Assembly: GCA_014304965.1 (NCBI GenBank)
Contig: JACRTZ010000199.1
Location: 1 to 19,727 of the forward strand
Direction of reading: 5' to 3'
From: Vulcanimicrobiota bacterium
GTDB taxonomy: Bacteria > Vulcanimicrobiota > Vulcanimicrobiia > Vulcanimicrobiales > Vulcanimicrobiaceae
DNA length: 19,727 nt
Shown: one piece after another, positions 7,865 through 15,882 of the stretch
How the letters are laid out: each line of letters starts with the position of its first letter
Numbering within the stretch: the first letter of the stretch is position 1
The notes under the pieces: generated by a model
Databases searched by the model: none
What the model was told of the DNA's origin: nothing
The model's input: only the letters and a program-made list of their open reading frames with translations
Translations under genes and position numbers: made by a program

Positions 7865-8293
7865 CTAACGACGACGACGTTCCTTCAACGCCCGCTCGAG
7901 TTCTTCGCGGGCGAGTTCGTCACCTGAAACAAGATCGGCGAAGCCGTGGATTGCGGCTGCCCGATGCGACTCCATGAGGCCCAGTAAAACGCTTTGCACG
8001 GCGGCATGCGTGAAATTCTCGCGGCTCAAGACAACTGCGTACCTGGGATCGCCACGAGTAGATTTCCGAAGGAAGCCCTTCTTTACCAAGCGCGTCAGTT
8101 CGGTGTGAATCGTCGTATAGGCAACGCCGTCCACGCTGCTGAGCGCGGCATGAAGATCGCCCGGGCGTTGGGGGCCGTTCTCCCATAAGTATTCCATGAT
8201 CGAGCTCTGCCGGTGACCGAGGATCTGTTCGAGTCCACGCTCTCCGGCGCGAAAAGGCTGACGATCGATCGACCTCCGTCCCTTACTTGACAT
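7865..8293 (-). CDS. BlaI/MecI/CopY-family winged-helix transcriptional repressor
   Basis: Dimeric DNA-binding repressor, 142 residues from the ATG at 8293. The winged helix runs about 22-90: LEQILGHRQSSIMEYLWENG, then GVAYTTIHTELTRLVKKGFL as recognition helix and the wing GDPRYAVVL. The C-terminal dimer region follows, and its HGFADLVSGDEL stretch aligns by eye with the part of S. aureus BlaI cut by BlaR1 (Asn-Phe there, Gly117-Phe118 here). ATG 8293 is chosen over the longer open frame to 8320 because GGAGG lies six bases upstream. It overlaps the oxidase stop by 11 bases and is followed by the M56 protease, so repressor and anti-repressor are coupled to a copper oxidase. The likely operator is the inverted repeat at 10174-10190. 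BlaI and copper-sensing CopY share this fold. No CopY-type C-terminal CxC pair is present. Confidence 0.93.
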   Translation of the reverse strand: MSSKGRRSIDRQPFRAGERGLEQILGHRQSSIMEYLWENGPQRPGDLHAALSSVDGVAYTTIHTELTRLVKKGFLRKSTRGDPRYAVVLSRENFTHAAVQSVLLGLMESHRAAAIHGFADLVSGDELAREELERALKERRRR

Positions 8294-9416
8294 TGATGAC
8301 CTCCGTAAGCCCTCCGGCACCGTCGACCTCTGCCCCGTCGTTGGTAATATGGTGATTGAGGTGGCAGTGAAGCAGCCAGCGTCCGGGGCGGCGCGCGGTC
8401 CAAATCACGTCGTAGCGATCACCGGGCGCGATCTGCACGGTGTCCTTCAATAATTGGGCGCTCGCCGGTACTGGATTTCCGTCGGTGGCCACGATGCGGA
8501 AGGGTCCCCCATGGATATGCATCGGGTGTACGAATCCGCTGCTCGTGCCGATGAAACGAACCAGTAACTTTTGGCCCACCCTCATATCGATCGCTTCGGT
8601 CGATGGGTACGCCTTCCCATTGATGGTGAAGAAGTTCGGCATCAGACCCTCCATCGGCATGGAAGGGTAGGTCTCGCCTTTGCGCACCGTCCACTCGCCG
8701 AGTTGGACGGTCACTTCTTTATCATATTCGGCCTGTCGTCCAGGCGGATCGATGATGAGCGCTCCGTACAACCCTAAAGCCTGTTGCCGGTCCGCATTCG
8801 CGTGAGAATGGTAAAAATACGTTCCCGCTTGTGCGGCAGTGAACTCGTAGGTAAAGGTTTCATTCGGCATGACGGCTCGTTGTGTCACCCCGGCGACGCC
8901 GTCCATAGAATTCGAGACGATAAGGCCGTGCCAGTGGACGCTCGTCGGTTCCGGCAAATGGTTCGTAACGACGATGCGTATGCGATCGCCTTGAGCGATC
9001 CGGATGGTGGGTCCCGGCACTTGACCGTTGTAAGCGTAGGCCGCGACGGTAGTCCCCGGAAGTATGTGCCAACGTACCAATCCCGCCTCGAGACGGAAAA
9101 CTTTTACGCCGCGGTCAATCTCGGGTCGCAGAACCTGCGCCCCCCGCTCACCGGAAGCCGCAGAACGGTGCACCGAGGTCGAGTCGACCGCCGCCATCCC
9201 GCTCATCTGCGCGGCAGTCTCCTGGCCTGACATGACCATGCCCGCAGGCATGCTTCGGGAACTCAATGCGGTCGTCGACCCTGGTTGACCTCGCATCGCA
9301 AAATCACCGTACTGACCCGCCACGGTCACACCGGCTACGAGCATCAAGACGCTCAGCAGCGTGACGGCCACAATCTCAGGAATCGAGACGCGTCGTTTGA
9401 CGTCCATGTCCTTCAT
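8283..9416 (-). CDS. Membrane-anchored multicopper oxidase, two cupredoxin domains
   Basis: Extracytoplasmic copper enzyme that oxidises a substrate (possibly Cu(I), phenolics or another metal) and reduces oxygen. Residues 11-34 form one membrane or signal-anchor helix. Residues 40-75 are a Met-rich linker (about eight Met, including PAGMVM and MSGM). Two cupredoxin domains span about 105-377. All four copper motifs are present: HWHG (161-164), HSH (203-205), HPMHIH (297-302) and HCHLNHH (350-356). Position 361, where many laccases carry the axial Met or Leu of the type-1 site, appears to be Gly, followed by a GGL-TEVI end. The gene is second in its operon, overlaps DUF4396 by four bases (ATGA) and overlaps the repressor by 11. 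With the Met-rich linker this suggests periplasmic copper detoxification. The substrate is unproven. Confidence 0.93.
   Translation of the reverse strand: MKDMDVKRRVSIPEIVAVTLLSVLMLVAGVTVAGQYGDFAMRGQPGSTTALSSRSMPAGMVMSGQETAAQMSGMAAVDSTSVHRSAASGERGAQVLRPEIDRGVKVFRLEAGLVRWHILPGTTVAAYAYNGQVPGPTIRIAQGDRIRIVVTNHLPEPTSVHWHGLIVSNSMDGVAGVTQRAVMPNETFTYEFTAAQAGTYFYHSHANADRQQALGLYGALIIDPPGRQAEYDKEVTVQLGEWTVRKGETYPSMPMEGLMPNFFTINGKAYPSTEAIDMRVGQKLLVRFIGTSSGFVHPMHIHGGPFRIVATDGNPVPASAQLLKDTVQIAPGDRYDVIWTARRPGRWLLHCHLNHHITNDGAEVDGAGGLTEVINVK
8300..8304 (-). promoter_or_regulatory. Ribosome binding site fixing the BlaI-type repressor start
   Basis: GGAGG on the minus strand, six bases before ATG 8293. It lies inside the last codons of the multicopper oxidase gene, which supports translational coupling and excludes the ATG at 8320. 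Confidence 0.75.
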
Positions 9417-10141
9417 GCGTGCGACGAGGCGCGAGCCTTCCTCCGGGGGGTGACGTGAGTCAGAGGCGAGCCCCCCGCGCCCAGAGCTCGCTCAGTTCCC
9501 ATTCCGTGCTTGAGGCCGGCCCATACAAGCCAAACGTTCAGCGGGTATGCGACAATGCCGGCCACGATCGTTGCAAGCGACATGATGCCCCAAAACCGCA
9601 ACGTGGTCGGTTCCATTGCGGCCATGTCCCGCGTCATCAGGATTACCATCACGGCGATCATCGCGCCCATCATGGCGTTCATCGAGATCCATTCGGGAAG
9701 GACGGTCTTGCGGACGGCGCCGAGGTAAGAACCACCCATCATGTCCTTCATAAAGAGCGCCTGAAAGATCAGCAACCCAAAAGCGAAGCCGAGCGCGTAT
9801 TCGGAGATGCTCTCGGCCCACATGGGAAATCCGAGAAAGCCCGTGATGGCGGCGGCGGCGATGATCCCGGTCGCATCGCCGGCGAGACAGTGAATGGTCG
9901 AGCCGACCGCCTGCTTCCAGAGCGGCTTGATAAAATCTTCATGGGTCCCTGGGCTCGGTTCCTTACACGAAAGGATGTAGAGAATAAGGCCGATCGGTCC
10001 CGTATATAGCGTCACGAGAATCCAGCCGTACTTCATGACTTTCATCTCGGGGTTGTACGTGAAGGCATCCCACGCGACGTAGGCGACCGAAACCAAGACC
10101 GCTGCAAACCACAGCAGCAACAGGACGTCTGGTGCCGTCAC
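9413..10141 (-). CDS. DUF4396-type polytopic membrane protein
   Basis: Integral inner-membrane protein of 242 residues. About six hydrophobic segments are seen: VLLLLWFAAVLVSVAYVAW (5-24), WILVTLYTGPIGLILYIL (40-57), GIIAAAAITGFLGF (about 92-105), ALGFAFGLLIFQALF, MMGAMIAVMVILM and IMSLATIVAGIVAYPLNVWL. The second half is Met-rich (MKDMMGG, ISMNAMMGAMIAVMVILM), with His83 and Cys84 in TIHCLAGD. It matches my recollection of DUF4396, often seen beside multicopper oxidases. The function is unknown, and a role in copper handling is inferred from context. It is the first gene of the leftward operon. Start GTG 10141 has GAGGG eight bases upstream, and the C-terminus overlaps the oxidase start by four bases. 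Its upstream region is shared with the RND operon. Confidence 0.85.
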   Translation of the reverse strand: MTAPDVLLLLWFAAVLVSVAYVAWDAFTYNPEMKVMKYGWILVTLYTGPIGLILYILSCKEPSPGTHEDFIKPLWKQAVGSTIHCLAGDATGIIAAAAITGFLGFPMWAESISEYALGFAFGLLIFQALFMKDMMGGSYLGAVRKTVLPEWISMNAMMGAMIAVMVILMTRDMAAMEPTTLRFWGIMSLATIVAGIVAYPLNVWLVWAGLKHGMGTERALGAGGSPLTHVTPRRKARASSHA

Positions 10142-10164
10142 AACTCAGGCCCTCATCGATGGTG

Positions 10165-10194
10165 TTGACGGTTTACTACGGCGCGTAGTACCAT
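10165..10194 (+). promoter_or_regulatory. Predicted sigma-70-type promoter of the RND efflux operon
   Basis: TTGACG (10165-10170, five of six to TTGACA) and TACCAT (10189-10194, four of six to TATAAT) are separated by 18 bases, about 30 bases before the ATG at 10225. The inverted repeat occupies the spacer and touches the -10, the classical position for repression by steric block. The opposing promoter for the DUF4396 operon must lie in the same 83-base gap, but I see no clear hexamers for it. Confidence 0.5.
10174..10190. promoter_or_regulatory. Probable BlaI-type operator in the divergent promoter region
   Basis: Perfect inverted repeat TACTAC-GGCGC-GTAGTA, six-base arms with a five-base spacer. 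BlaI/MecI and CopY operators are dyads built on TACA/TGTA half-sites, often within a longer ACTACA...TGTAGT. Here the outer ACTAC/GTAGT part is kept and the centre is GC-rich, as might suit a high-GC host. It is the only strong dyad in the gap between the oxidase/repressor operon and the pump operon, so one repressor could control both. Confidence 0.65.
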
Positions 10195-10224
10195 CCCTGC
10201 ACGATACTCGTTCTCAGGTGATAG

Positions 10225-13200
10225 ATGGTTTTTGCTAATTTCGCGTTGCGGCATGCGCGCGGCCTCTTCGTGACGTTGGCGGTATTCGTCGTCTTAGGTT
10301 TGTCGTCGATCTCGTCGCTCCCCATGTCGATCTATCCAAGGGTCGGATTCGCGCGCGTCGTCGTGGTCGCGCAGAACGGCGAGATGCCGCCCGCGCAGGT
10401 CCAGCAAAATATCACCAAGCACCTCGAGCAACCGCTCTCCACTATTCCGGGCGCTCAGCTGATTCAAGGAAATTCGGCGCAGGGAGCGGCGCAGATCTCG
10501 ATCACTTTCGATCCCAAGATCGACGTAAATACCGATTTACAACGTGTCAATGCGGTCCTTGCCCAGCATCGCGAGGACCTCGCCCCCGGCACCGTGACCG
10601 AAGCGCAGATCGTCAATCCGAATATCTTTCCCGTACTCGGCTACACCGTGATCGTGCCGGGAAAATCGCTAGCGGAAACGCGCACCCTGGCAGAATACTC
10701 GATCAAGCCTACGCTGACAGGGGTCAAAGGCGTCGCGCAAGTCCGGACGGTCGGCGGCCGGCAAAAAGAATATTGGGTATCGGTCGATCCGCGGCAGGCG
10801 GCGTCGCTGAAGCTGAGCCTGGACAAGTTGATCGACGCTATTGCGAAAAGTAATCAAGTAACTTCCGTCGGGCACTACAACGCTTTCGCGCAACGGCAAA
10901 TCGTTCTCGTGAGCGGCGCACCAATATCGACGTCGGACGTCTCCGGAATCGTCGTCGACACGCGCAACGGCGTGCCGATCACCGTCGGCGACGTGGCAAC
11001 CGTGCACGAAGCGCTGGAGCCGAAGACATCGCTCGTGTCCGCTCAAGGCAAGGACGCGGTCATTCTCAACGTCTACGCGCAGCCCGGCGGCAATGTCGTT
11101 CAAGTTTATCACGACGTCGACGCCGTCTTGCAAAAGGCTGCGGCGGCGCTGGGCGCGGGGACGCTAATCAAGCCGTACTGGAATCAAGCCATTCTCGTCG
11201 AGGACGCCGTCAAGAACCTGCGCGATGCGATTCTCATCGGAGCCATCCTGTCGATCCTCGTCATGTGGTTTTTTCTCGGCTCGATTCGAAGTACGCTCGT
11301 CGCCGCAAGCGTCATCCCGCTGACCATGGCGATCGCCTTCTTCTTTATGAAACTCTTCGATCAGGGCCTCAATCTCATGACGCTGGGCGCCTTGGCGATC
11401 GGCGTAGGCCTCGTGATCGTGGATGCGATTTTTGTCGTCGAAAACATTTGGCGCCATCTCCAAGAGGGCGAAGATCGGGTGACCGCCGTGCGAAAGGCGA
11501 TGGCGGAAATCGCCGTTCCGATGATCGGCTCGACCATAACGACGATCGTCGTCTTTGCGCCGATGGCGCTGCTCTCGGGCGTCACGGGTGCGTTCTTCAT
11601 CGCGCTGTCGATCACGCTCACGATCGCCCTCGCCCTCTCGCTGTTTTTCGCGCTGTACATTACACCGCTCTTGAGCGCGTATATTTTGCGGCCCGCTCCC
11701 GCCGGCGTCCCTTCGAAGCGTTTACTCGGTCAGCGCACGATGAATTGGCTGCTGTCGAAATACGAACCGGCACTAGTATGGATCATTCGTCGCCGCAACG
11801 TAGCCTATGCGATTTCCGGCGCCATCATGCTGTTCACGTTTCTCGTGGCGCGAAGCTTAGGAACCGACTTCATGCCGGAGATGGATGAGGGTGCCTTCGA
11901 ATTCAACTTCACGATGCCGGCCGGCACGTCGCTCGAAGAAACCGACCGCGCGCTAAAACAAGTTGAAACGACGATCGCCGCCAATCCGAACGTCCTCAGT
12001 TACGGACGCCTTACGGGCCTCGATCCCTCCGGCTTCTTTCCGGCGCCTCCGAATGCCGGGAACGTTCGCGCGACATTGCTCGAGCGGGACAAGCGCAAGG
12101 ACAGTATCGACACGGTATTCGACGACATTCGAAGGAAGGTTTCAGAACGGGTTCCGATCCTCAAGTTCACGATTACGCAAATCCTTCAAGATCTGTTGAA
12201 CGACTTGTCGAACGCGCCCTCGACCATCGAAATCAAGATCCTGGGCGGCGATCAGGCGACCCTCATGAAGCTGGCCGATCAGGTCGACGATCGGATGAAA
12301 AAGGTTTCAGGAGTGGTTGACGATTTCAACGGAATCGTTTACTCGAATCCGAACACGCTCGTTCGCCTAAGGCCACTGGCCGGAAGCCGGGCGGGTTTCT
12401 CGACCGATTCATTTACGACGGCGGTACAGGGTGGACTGAACGGCGCGATCGCGACGACCCTCCCGACGTTGCCTGCGCCGATGCCCGTCCGCGTCCGCTA
12501 TAACGTCCCTTGGAATCAGGGTTTGGGAGACCTAGAGACGATGCCCCTTGTCGCGCCAAACGGAAGCTCGTACAGCCTGGGTGCGCTCGCCGACGTCCGG
12601 TCGCTGGGATTTACGACGGAATTGAACGAGGAGAATCTCCAGCAAGTGGTGCGGGTGACCGCCAACGTGAGCGACCGCGACTTAGGAAGCACGATTGCCG
12701 ACATTCAAAAAGCACTTACCGACGTACAGCTGCCGCCCGGCTATCGCATCACCTACGGCGGCCGTTTCGCATTGCAGCAGCAATCGTTCAAGGAGTTCGG
12801 GACGGCGATCGGTATCGCAATTCTCTTGGTGTTCGTGACGATGGTGTTTGAGTTCCGAAATTTCAGAATCCCGCTCGTGATCATATCGAGCGTTCCCCTA
12901 TCGCTATTCGGCGTGGCAATCGCGCTGAAAGTCACGCACATTCCGCTGAACGTCTCATCTTTTATGGGGTTGATACTGCTCGTCGGCGGCGTCGTAAAAA
13001 ACGGGATCCTGCTCTTCGACGAGGTCGAAAAGCTTCGGCATGAAGGGCTGAGCATTGAAGAGCAGATGCTTGCCGCAGGTCGCAGGCGCATGCGTCCGAT
13101 CATCATGACGACGCTCACGTCGCTGCTCGGCGTCGTTCCGCTAGCCGTGGGGTTGGGCGCCGGTAGCGAAATGCAAAAACCGCTCGCCGTCGCGACAATC

Positions 13201-13347
13201 GGCGGACTCGTGTTCTCGACGTTCTTCACCTTGCTGCTGATGCCGGCGTTTTATGCATCGATCAGAGCGGGATCGCATTTCGACTTGGAAGATGGGCCGC
13301 ACGCTCCGACGTCGCCCGCGACACCGCGACTGGAGGTGGCCCGGTGA
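10225..13347 (+). CDS. RND-family efflux transporter, inner-membrane pump subunit
   Basis: Proton-driven pump, 1040 residues, normal for AcrB/CusA-like proteins; it works with the channel and adaptor encoded next. It has the usual duplicated layout: one N-terminal helix, a large periplasmic loop, six helices from about residue 335, then the second half. TM4 reads GVGLVIVDAIFVVEN. Asp400 matches AcrB Asp408, but the first Asp of the DD pair is Val. Lys925 in VVKNGILLFDEVEK matches AcrB Lys940. SLGTDFMPEMDEG opens the second periplasmic domain and resembles the heavy-metal (CzcA/CusA) branch, as does the lone TM4 Asp. Drug export cannot be excluded, because the fuller heavy-metal motifs are not decisive by eye. 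Start ATG 10225 follows AGGTGA. The stop overlaps the TolC gene by four bases. Transcription is probably controlled by the box at 10174-10190. Confidence 0.94.
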   Translation: MVFANFALRHARGLFVTLAVFVVLGLSSISSLPMSIYPRVGFARVVVVAQNGEMPPAQVQQNITKHLEQPLSTIPGAQLIQGNSAQGAAQISITFDPKIDVNTDLQRVNAVLAQHREDLAPGTVTEAQIVNPNIFPVLGYTVIVPGKSLAETRTLAEYSIKPTLTGVKGVAQVRTVGGRQKEYWVSVDPRQAASLKLSLDKLIDAIAKSNQVTSVGHYNAFAQRQIVLVSGAPISTSDVSGIVVDTRNGVPITVGDVATVHEALEPKTSLVSAQGKDAVILNVYAQPGGNVVQVYHDVDAVLQKAAAALGAGTLIKPYWNQAILVEDAVKNLRDAILIGAILSILVMWFFLGSIRSTLVAASVIPLTMAIAFFFMKLFDQGLNLMTLGALAIGVGLVIVDAIFVVENIWRHLQEGEDRVTAVRKAMAEIAVPMIGSTITTIVVFAPMALLSGVTGAFFIALSITLTIALALSLFFALYITPLLSAYILRPAPAGVPSKRLLGQRTMNWLLSKYEPALVWIIRRRNVAYAISGAIMLFTFLVARSLGTDFMPEMDEGAFEFNFTMPAGTSLEETDRALKQVETTIAANPNVLSYGRLTGLDPSGFFPAPPNAGNVRATLLERDKRKDSIDTVFDDIRRKVSERVPILKFTITQILQDLLNDLSNAPSTIEIKILGGDQATLMKLADQVDDRMKKVSGVVDDFNGIVYSNPNTLVRLRPLAGSRAGFSTDSFTTAVQGGLNGAIATTLPTLPAPMPVRVRYNVPWNQGLGDLETMPLVAPNGSSYSLGALADVRSLGFTTELNEENLQQVVRVTANVSDRDLGSTIADIQKALTDVQLPPGYRITYGGRFALQQQSFKEFGTAIGIAILLVFVTMVFEFRNFRIPLVIISSVPLSLFGVAIALKVTHIPLNVSSFMGLILLVGGVVKNGILLFDEVEKLRHEGLSIEEQMLAAGRRRMRPIIMTTLTSLLGVVPLAVGLGAGSEMQKPLAVATIGGLVFSTFFTLLLMPAFYASIRAGSHFDLEDGPHAPTSPATPRLEVAR

Positions 13348-14600
13348 ATCGCTTTGCGCTCGTCGTTCTTCTTGCGATCAACTTTTCGCCCCAGTCTGCC
13401 GTCGCGCAGCCTGCTCCGGTATTCAGCCTGACCGAAGCCATAGCCGAGGCCGAATCAAAAAATCCCGACATCGTCGCCGCGCAGCGAGCCATCGACATCG
13501 ACCGCGCGCGGTTGCAACAAGCCGCCCAGCCGCCGTTGCAGCTTCAGGCCGGACCATCGGTCGGTCTCGACGTTCCCGGCGGAGTGGGAACCGTTCAAAC
13601 GATAAGCGCCGCCGTCTTTCAGCAGTTTACGGCGTCCGGTTCGCTCCCTGCGGCTCGCAGTGTGGCCTCTGCCGGAATAGTCATCGCAAGCGCCCTGCTG
13701 CAGGCTACGCGGCGCGACGTTCAACGCCGCGTCATCAATACGTACTACGCGCTCGCAAGCTCGCAGGCGCAAGTGGTCGCCGCTCGACAAAACGTTGCGA
13801 CGGGAGAAGAACTTCTCCGAAGCGCCGAGTTGCGCAAACGTGCCGGGGCCGTCGGTCAGTTTGAAGTGCTCCGAGCAAACGTCGAACTCCGCCGCTCGCA
13901 GACGGATCTGTTGCGCGCAGAGGCTGCGGAGCGCGTGGAATCCATCCGATTAAGCGCGCTGATCGGACGGGCCGACAACCTGCGCTCTCAACCGGTGGCC
14001 GTCAAAATAGTTCCTTTCCCAGAAAGTGACGAACGCTCGCTGTTCGATCGAGCCGCTGCGATAGATCCCACCGTCGCGCAACTCCGGGCGACCGTCGATC
14101 AGGCGGAAGCCCGCGCTCGACTAGCGCAAGCGCAGCGCGCTCCCTCTATCGGGATAAATGCGGGCTTTCAAATCCTGCGAGCACCCATAAACGGCCGGAC
14201 TTCATTTGGACCCACAGCAGGGCTCGCCCTGACCGTCCCACTTTTTGACTACGGCACGATCAAGGGCGCCGTCCGCGAGGCTCAGGCCGCGAGCGCCTAT
14301 GCGCGGGCTCAGCTCGACAGCCGGATCGTTCAGGTTCGCACCGAGATCGCGCAGGCCGTCGCCGACGTGCAGTCGGCCCGCGTGCGCCAATCATTTACCG
14401 CCGCATCGCTGCAACAGGCTGAGGAAAGCCTGCGAGTGGCGCAGTTCGGCTATCGCCAGGGCGCGCTTGGAACGTTGGACGTATTGGCCGCCCGCAATGC
14501 ACTTTCGAATGCGCGGGCCGATTCCGATCAAGCGCTCGCAGATCTGGCCGCGTCCATCGCGCGACTGCAACTCAACGTCGGAGAACCTATCACGCAATGA
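13344..14600 (+). CDS. TolC-family outer membrane efflux channel
   Basis: Outer-membrane exit duct for the RND pump, 418 residues, normal for the family. The GTG start at 13344 overlaps the pump stop (GTGA). A signal peptide covers about residues 1-22 (FALVVLLAINF, cut after AVA). Two repeated outer-membrane-efflux-protein halves follow. The first holds SLTEAIAEAESKNPDIVAAQ and a long Ala/Gln/Arg-rich helical stretch to about residue 215. The second starts at DPTVAQLRATVDQAEARARL and includes the strand pair GLALTVPLFDYG and the helical end FGYRQGALGTLDVLAARNAL, a well-kept TolC signature. It overlaps the adaptor by four bases (ATGA). No lipobox is present, so it is a signal-peptidase-I protein, unlike the NodT/CusC lipoprotein type. 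Confidence 0.93.
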   Translation: MNRFALVVLLAINFSPQSAVAQPAPVFSLTEAIAEAESKNPDIVAAQRAIDIDRARLQQAAQPPLQLQAGPSVGLDVPGGVGTVQTISAAVFQQFTASGSLPAARSVASAGIVIASALLQATRRDVQRRVINTYYALASSQAQVVAARQNVATGEELLRSAELRKRAGAVGQFEVLRANVELRRSQTDLLRAEAAERVESIRLSALIGRADNLRSQPVAVKIVPFPESDERSLFDRAAAIDPTVAQLRATVDQAEARARLAQAQRAPSIGINAGFQILRAPINGRTSFGPTAGLALTVPLFDYGTIKGAVREAQAASAYARAQLDSRIVQVRTEIAQAVADVQSARVRQSFTAASLQQAEESLRVAQFGYRQGALGTLDVLAARNALSNARADSDQALADLAASIARLQLNVGEPITQ

Positions 14601-15850
14601 AACGTGGACTTGTCCTCTTCGCCGTGCTCGCGGCGCTGCTTTCGGCCTGCGCCAAACCGGCTACGGTCGCGACCGAAGCCAAACCCGCGGCGGGCGTCGT
14701 CGAACGTCCGGGCGTTCCGGTCAAATTTGCGGTTCTGAAGCGCCAAACGATTTCCGGCACGATCGTAGCGCCGGGCAGCGTTATCTCAGACGGCGGCGCC
14801 CAGGCCAATCTGTCCTTTCCCACTGAGGGCCAAATCGCCGGCGTCAACGTCAACGTCGGGGACCGCGTCGGGGCTGGGGAAGTTCTTGCATCGTTAGACC
14901 GCCGCACCGCGCAAAGCGTCATCGAGCAGGCTCAGGCCGACGTTACCGCCGCCGCGGCCGCCCTGGCACGAGCCCAAGCCGGTGCCCGACCTCAAGAATT
15001 TCAATCCAACAGCGCGCTCGTAACCGGAGCGAAGGCGAAAGTGGATACGACGCGCGCTGAATTACAGCGTCAGGAATCCCTCGCAAGCGCGGGCATCGCC
15101 TCGCGCCGCGACGTCGAGCAAGCGCGGGCAGCCTATGGCGACGCACTCGCCGATTTGCGTTCGAAGGAAGCTCAAGGCTCTCTCCTGCGCGCCGGGCCCC
15201 GCACCCAAGACGTCGATATCGCTCGCGCGCAAGTACTACAAGCACAAGCCGCGCTTTTGAGCGCACGGACGAAGGCCTCGCTGCTCACCATCGTCGCGCC
15301 TTTCGGCGGAACGATCACGGCTCGACTCAGGAATCCCGGCGAAAGTGTTGACCGAACGACGCCGGTGCTGACTATGGTGAATCCCGAGAAGTCTCTTGTG
15401 GAAGTACAATTGAGCGAAGATCAAGCCGGGTCGGTTCGCGTCGGGGATCCTGCGATACTGACGCTCAACGGAGCGCAACGCTCCATTTCCGGCAGGGTCG
15501 AAACGATCAATGCGGCATTTGGTAGCGACACCCGCACGCTCTCCGCTCGCCTTCGGCCTATCGGCGCTTCGCTGATGCCCGGGGCGTCTGCAACTGCAAA
15601 GATCACCGTTGCAAGCGTGCGGAGTGCTTTCGTCGTGCCGGAGTCCGCCATTGTGAAAGATCCCGACTCCGGAAAGCCGCTGGTCTTCCAACCGACGGGC
15701 AGCGGAAAATACCGCAAAGTACAAGTTACGATCGCCCTGGAGTCCGGTGGACGGGTCGCGATCACCGGAAACGGCTTGCGTCAGGGGGATCGAGTGGGCA
15801 TTGAAGGGGCGTACGAATTGCTGCCGTTTGCCGGCGGAACCGGCGGCTGA
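14597..15850 (+). CDS. RND efflux periplasmic adaptor lipoprotein (MFP/HlyD type)
   Basis: Bridges the RND pump and the TolC-like channel in the periplasm, 417 residues. The N-terminus is a lipoprotein signal: hydrophobic LVLFAVLAALLSAC with Cys18 as lipid site. Barrel-sandwich half-motifs are LSFPTEGQIAGVNVNVGDRV (about 75-94) and LTIVAPFGGTITARL (about 229-243). Between them is a long Ala/Gln/Arg-rich coiled-coil hairpin. The beta-barrel and membrane-proximal parts follow (VEVQLSEDQAGSVRVGDPA, FVVPESAIV). The C-terminus ends in a Gly-rich tail. It overlaps the TolC gene by four bases. The order pump, channel, adaptor is less usual than adaptor, pump, channel. No CusB Met triplet is obvious near the N-terminus, so copper as substrate is not shown by this subunit. 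Confidence 0.93.
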   Translation: MKRGLVLFAVLAALLSACAKPATVATEAKPAAGVVERPGVPVKFAVLKRQTISGTIVAPGSVISDGGAQANLSFPTEGQIAGVNVNVGDRVGAGEVLASLDRRTAQSVIEQAQADVTAAAAALARAQAGARPQEFQSNSALVTGAKAKVDTTRAELQRQESLASAGIASRRDVEQARAAYGDALADLRSKEAQGSLLRAGPRTQDVDIARAQVLQAQAALLSARTKASLLTIVAPFGGTITARLRNPGESVDRTTPVLTMVNPEKSLVEVQLSEDQAGSVRVGDPAILTLNGAQRSISGRVETINAAFGSDTRTLSARLRPIGASLMPGASATAKITVASVRSAFVVPESAIVKDPDSGKPLVFQPTGSGKYRKVQVTIALESGGRVAITGNGLRQGDRVGIEGAYELLPFAGGTGG

Positions 15851-15882
15851 CTATGACGTTCTCTCGCAAATTCGGAGGAAAC

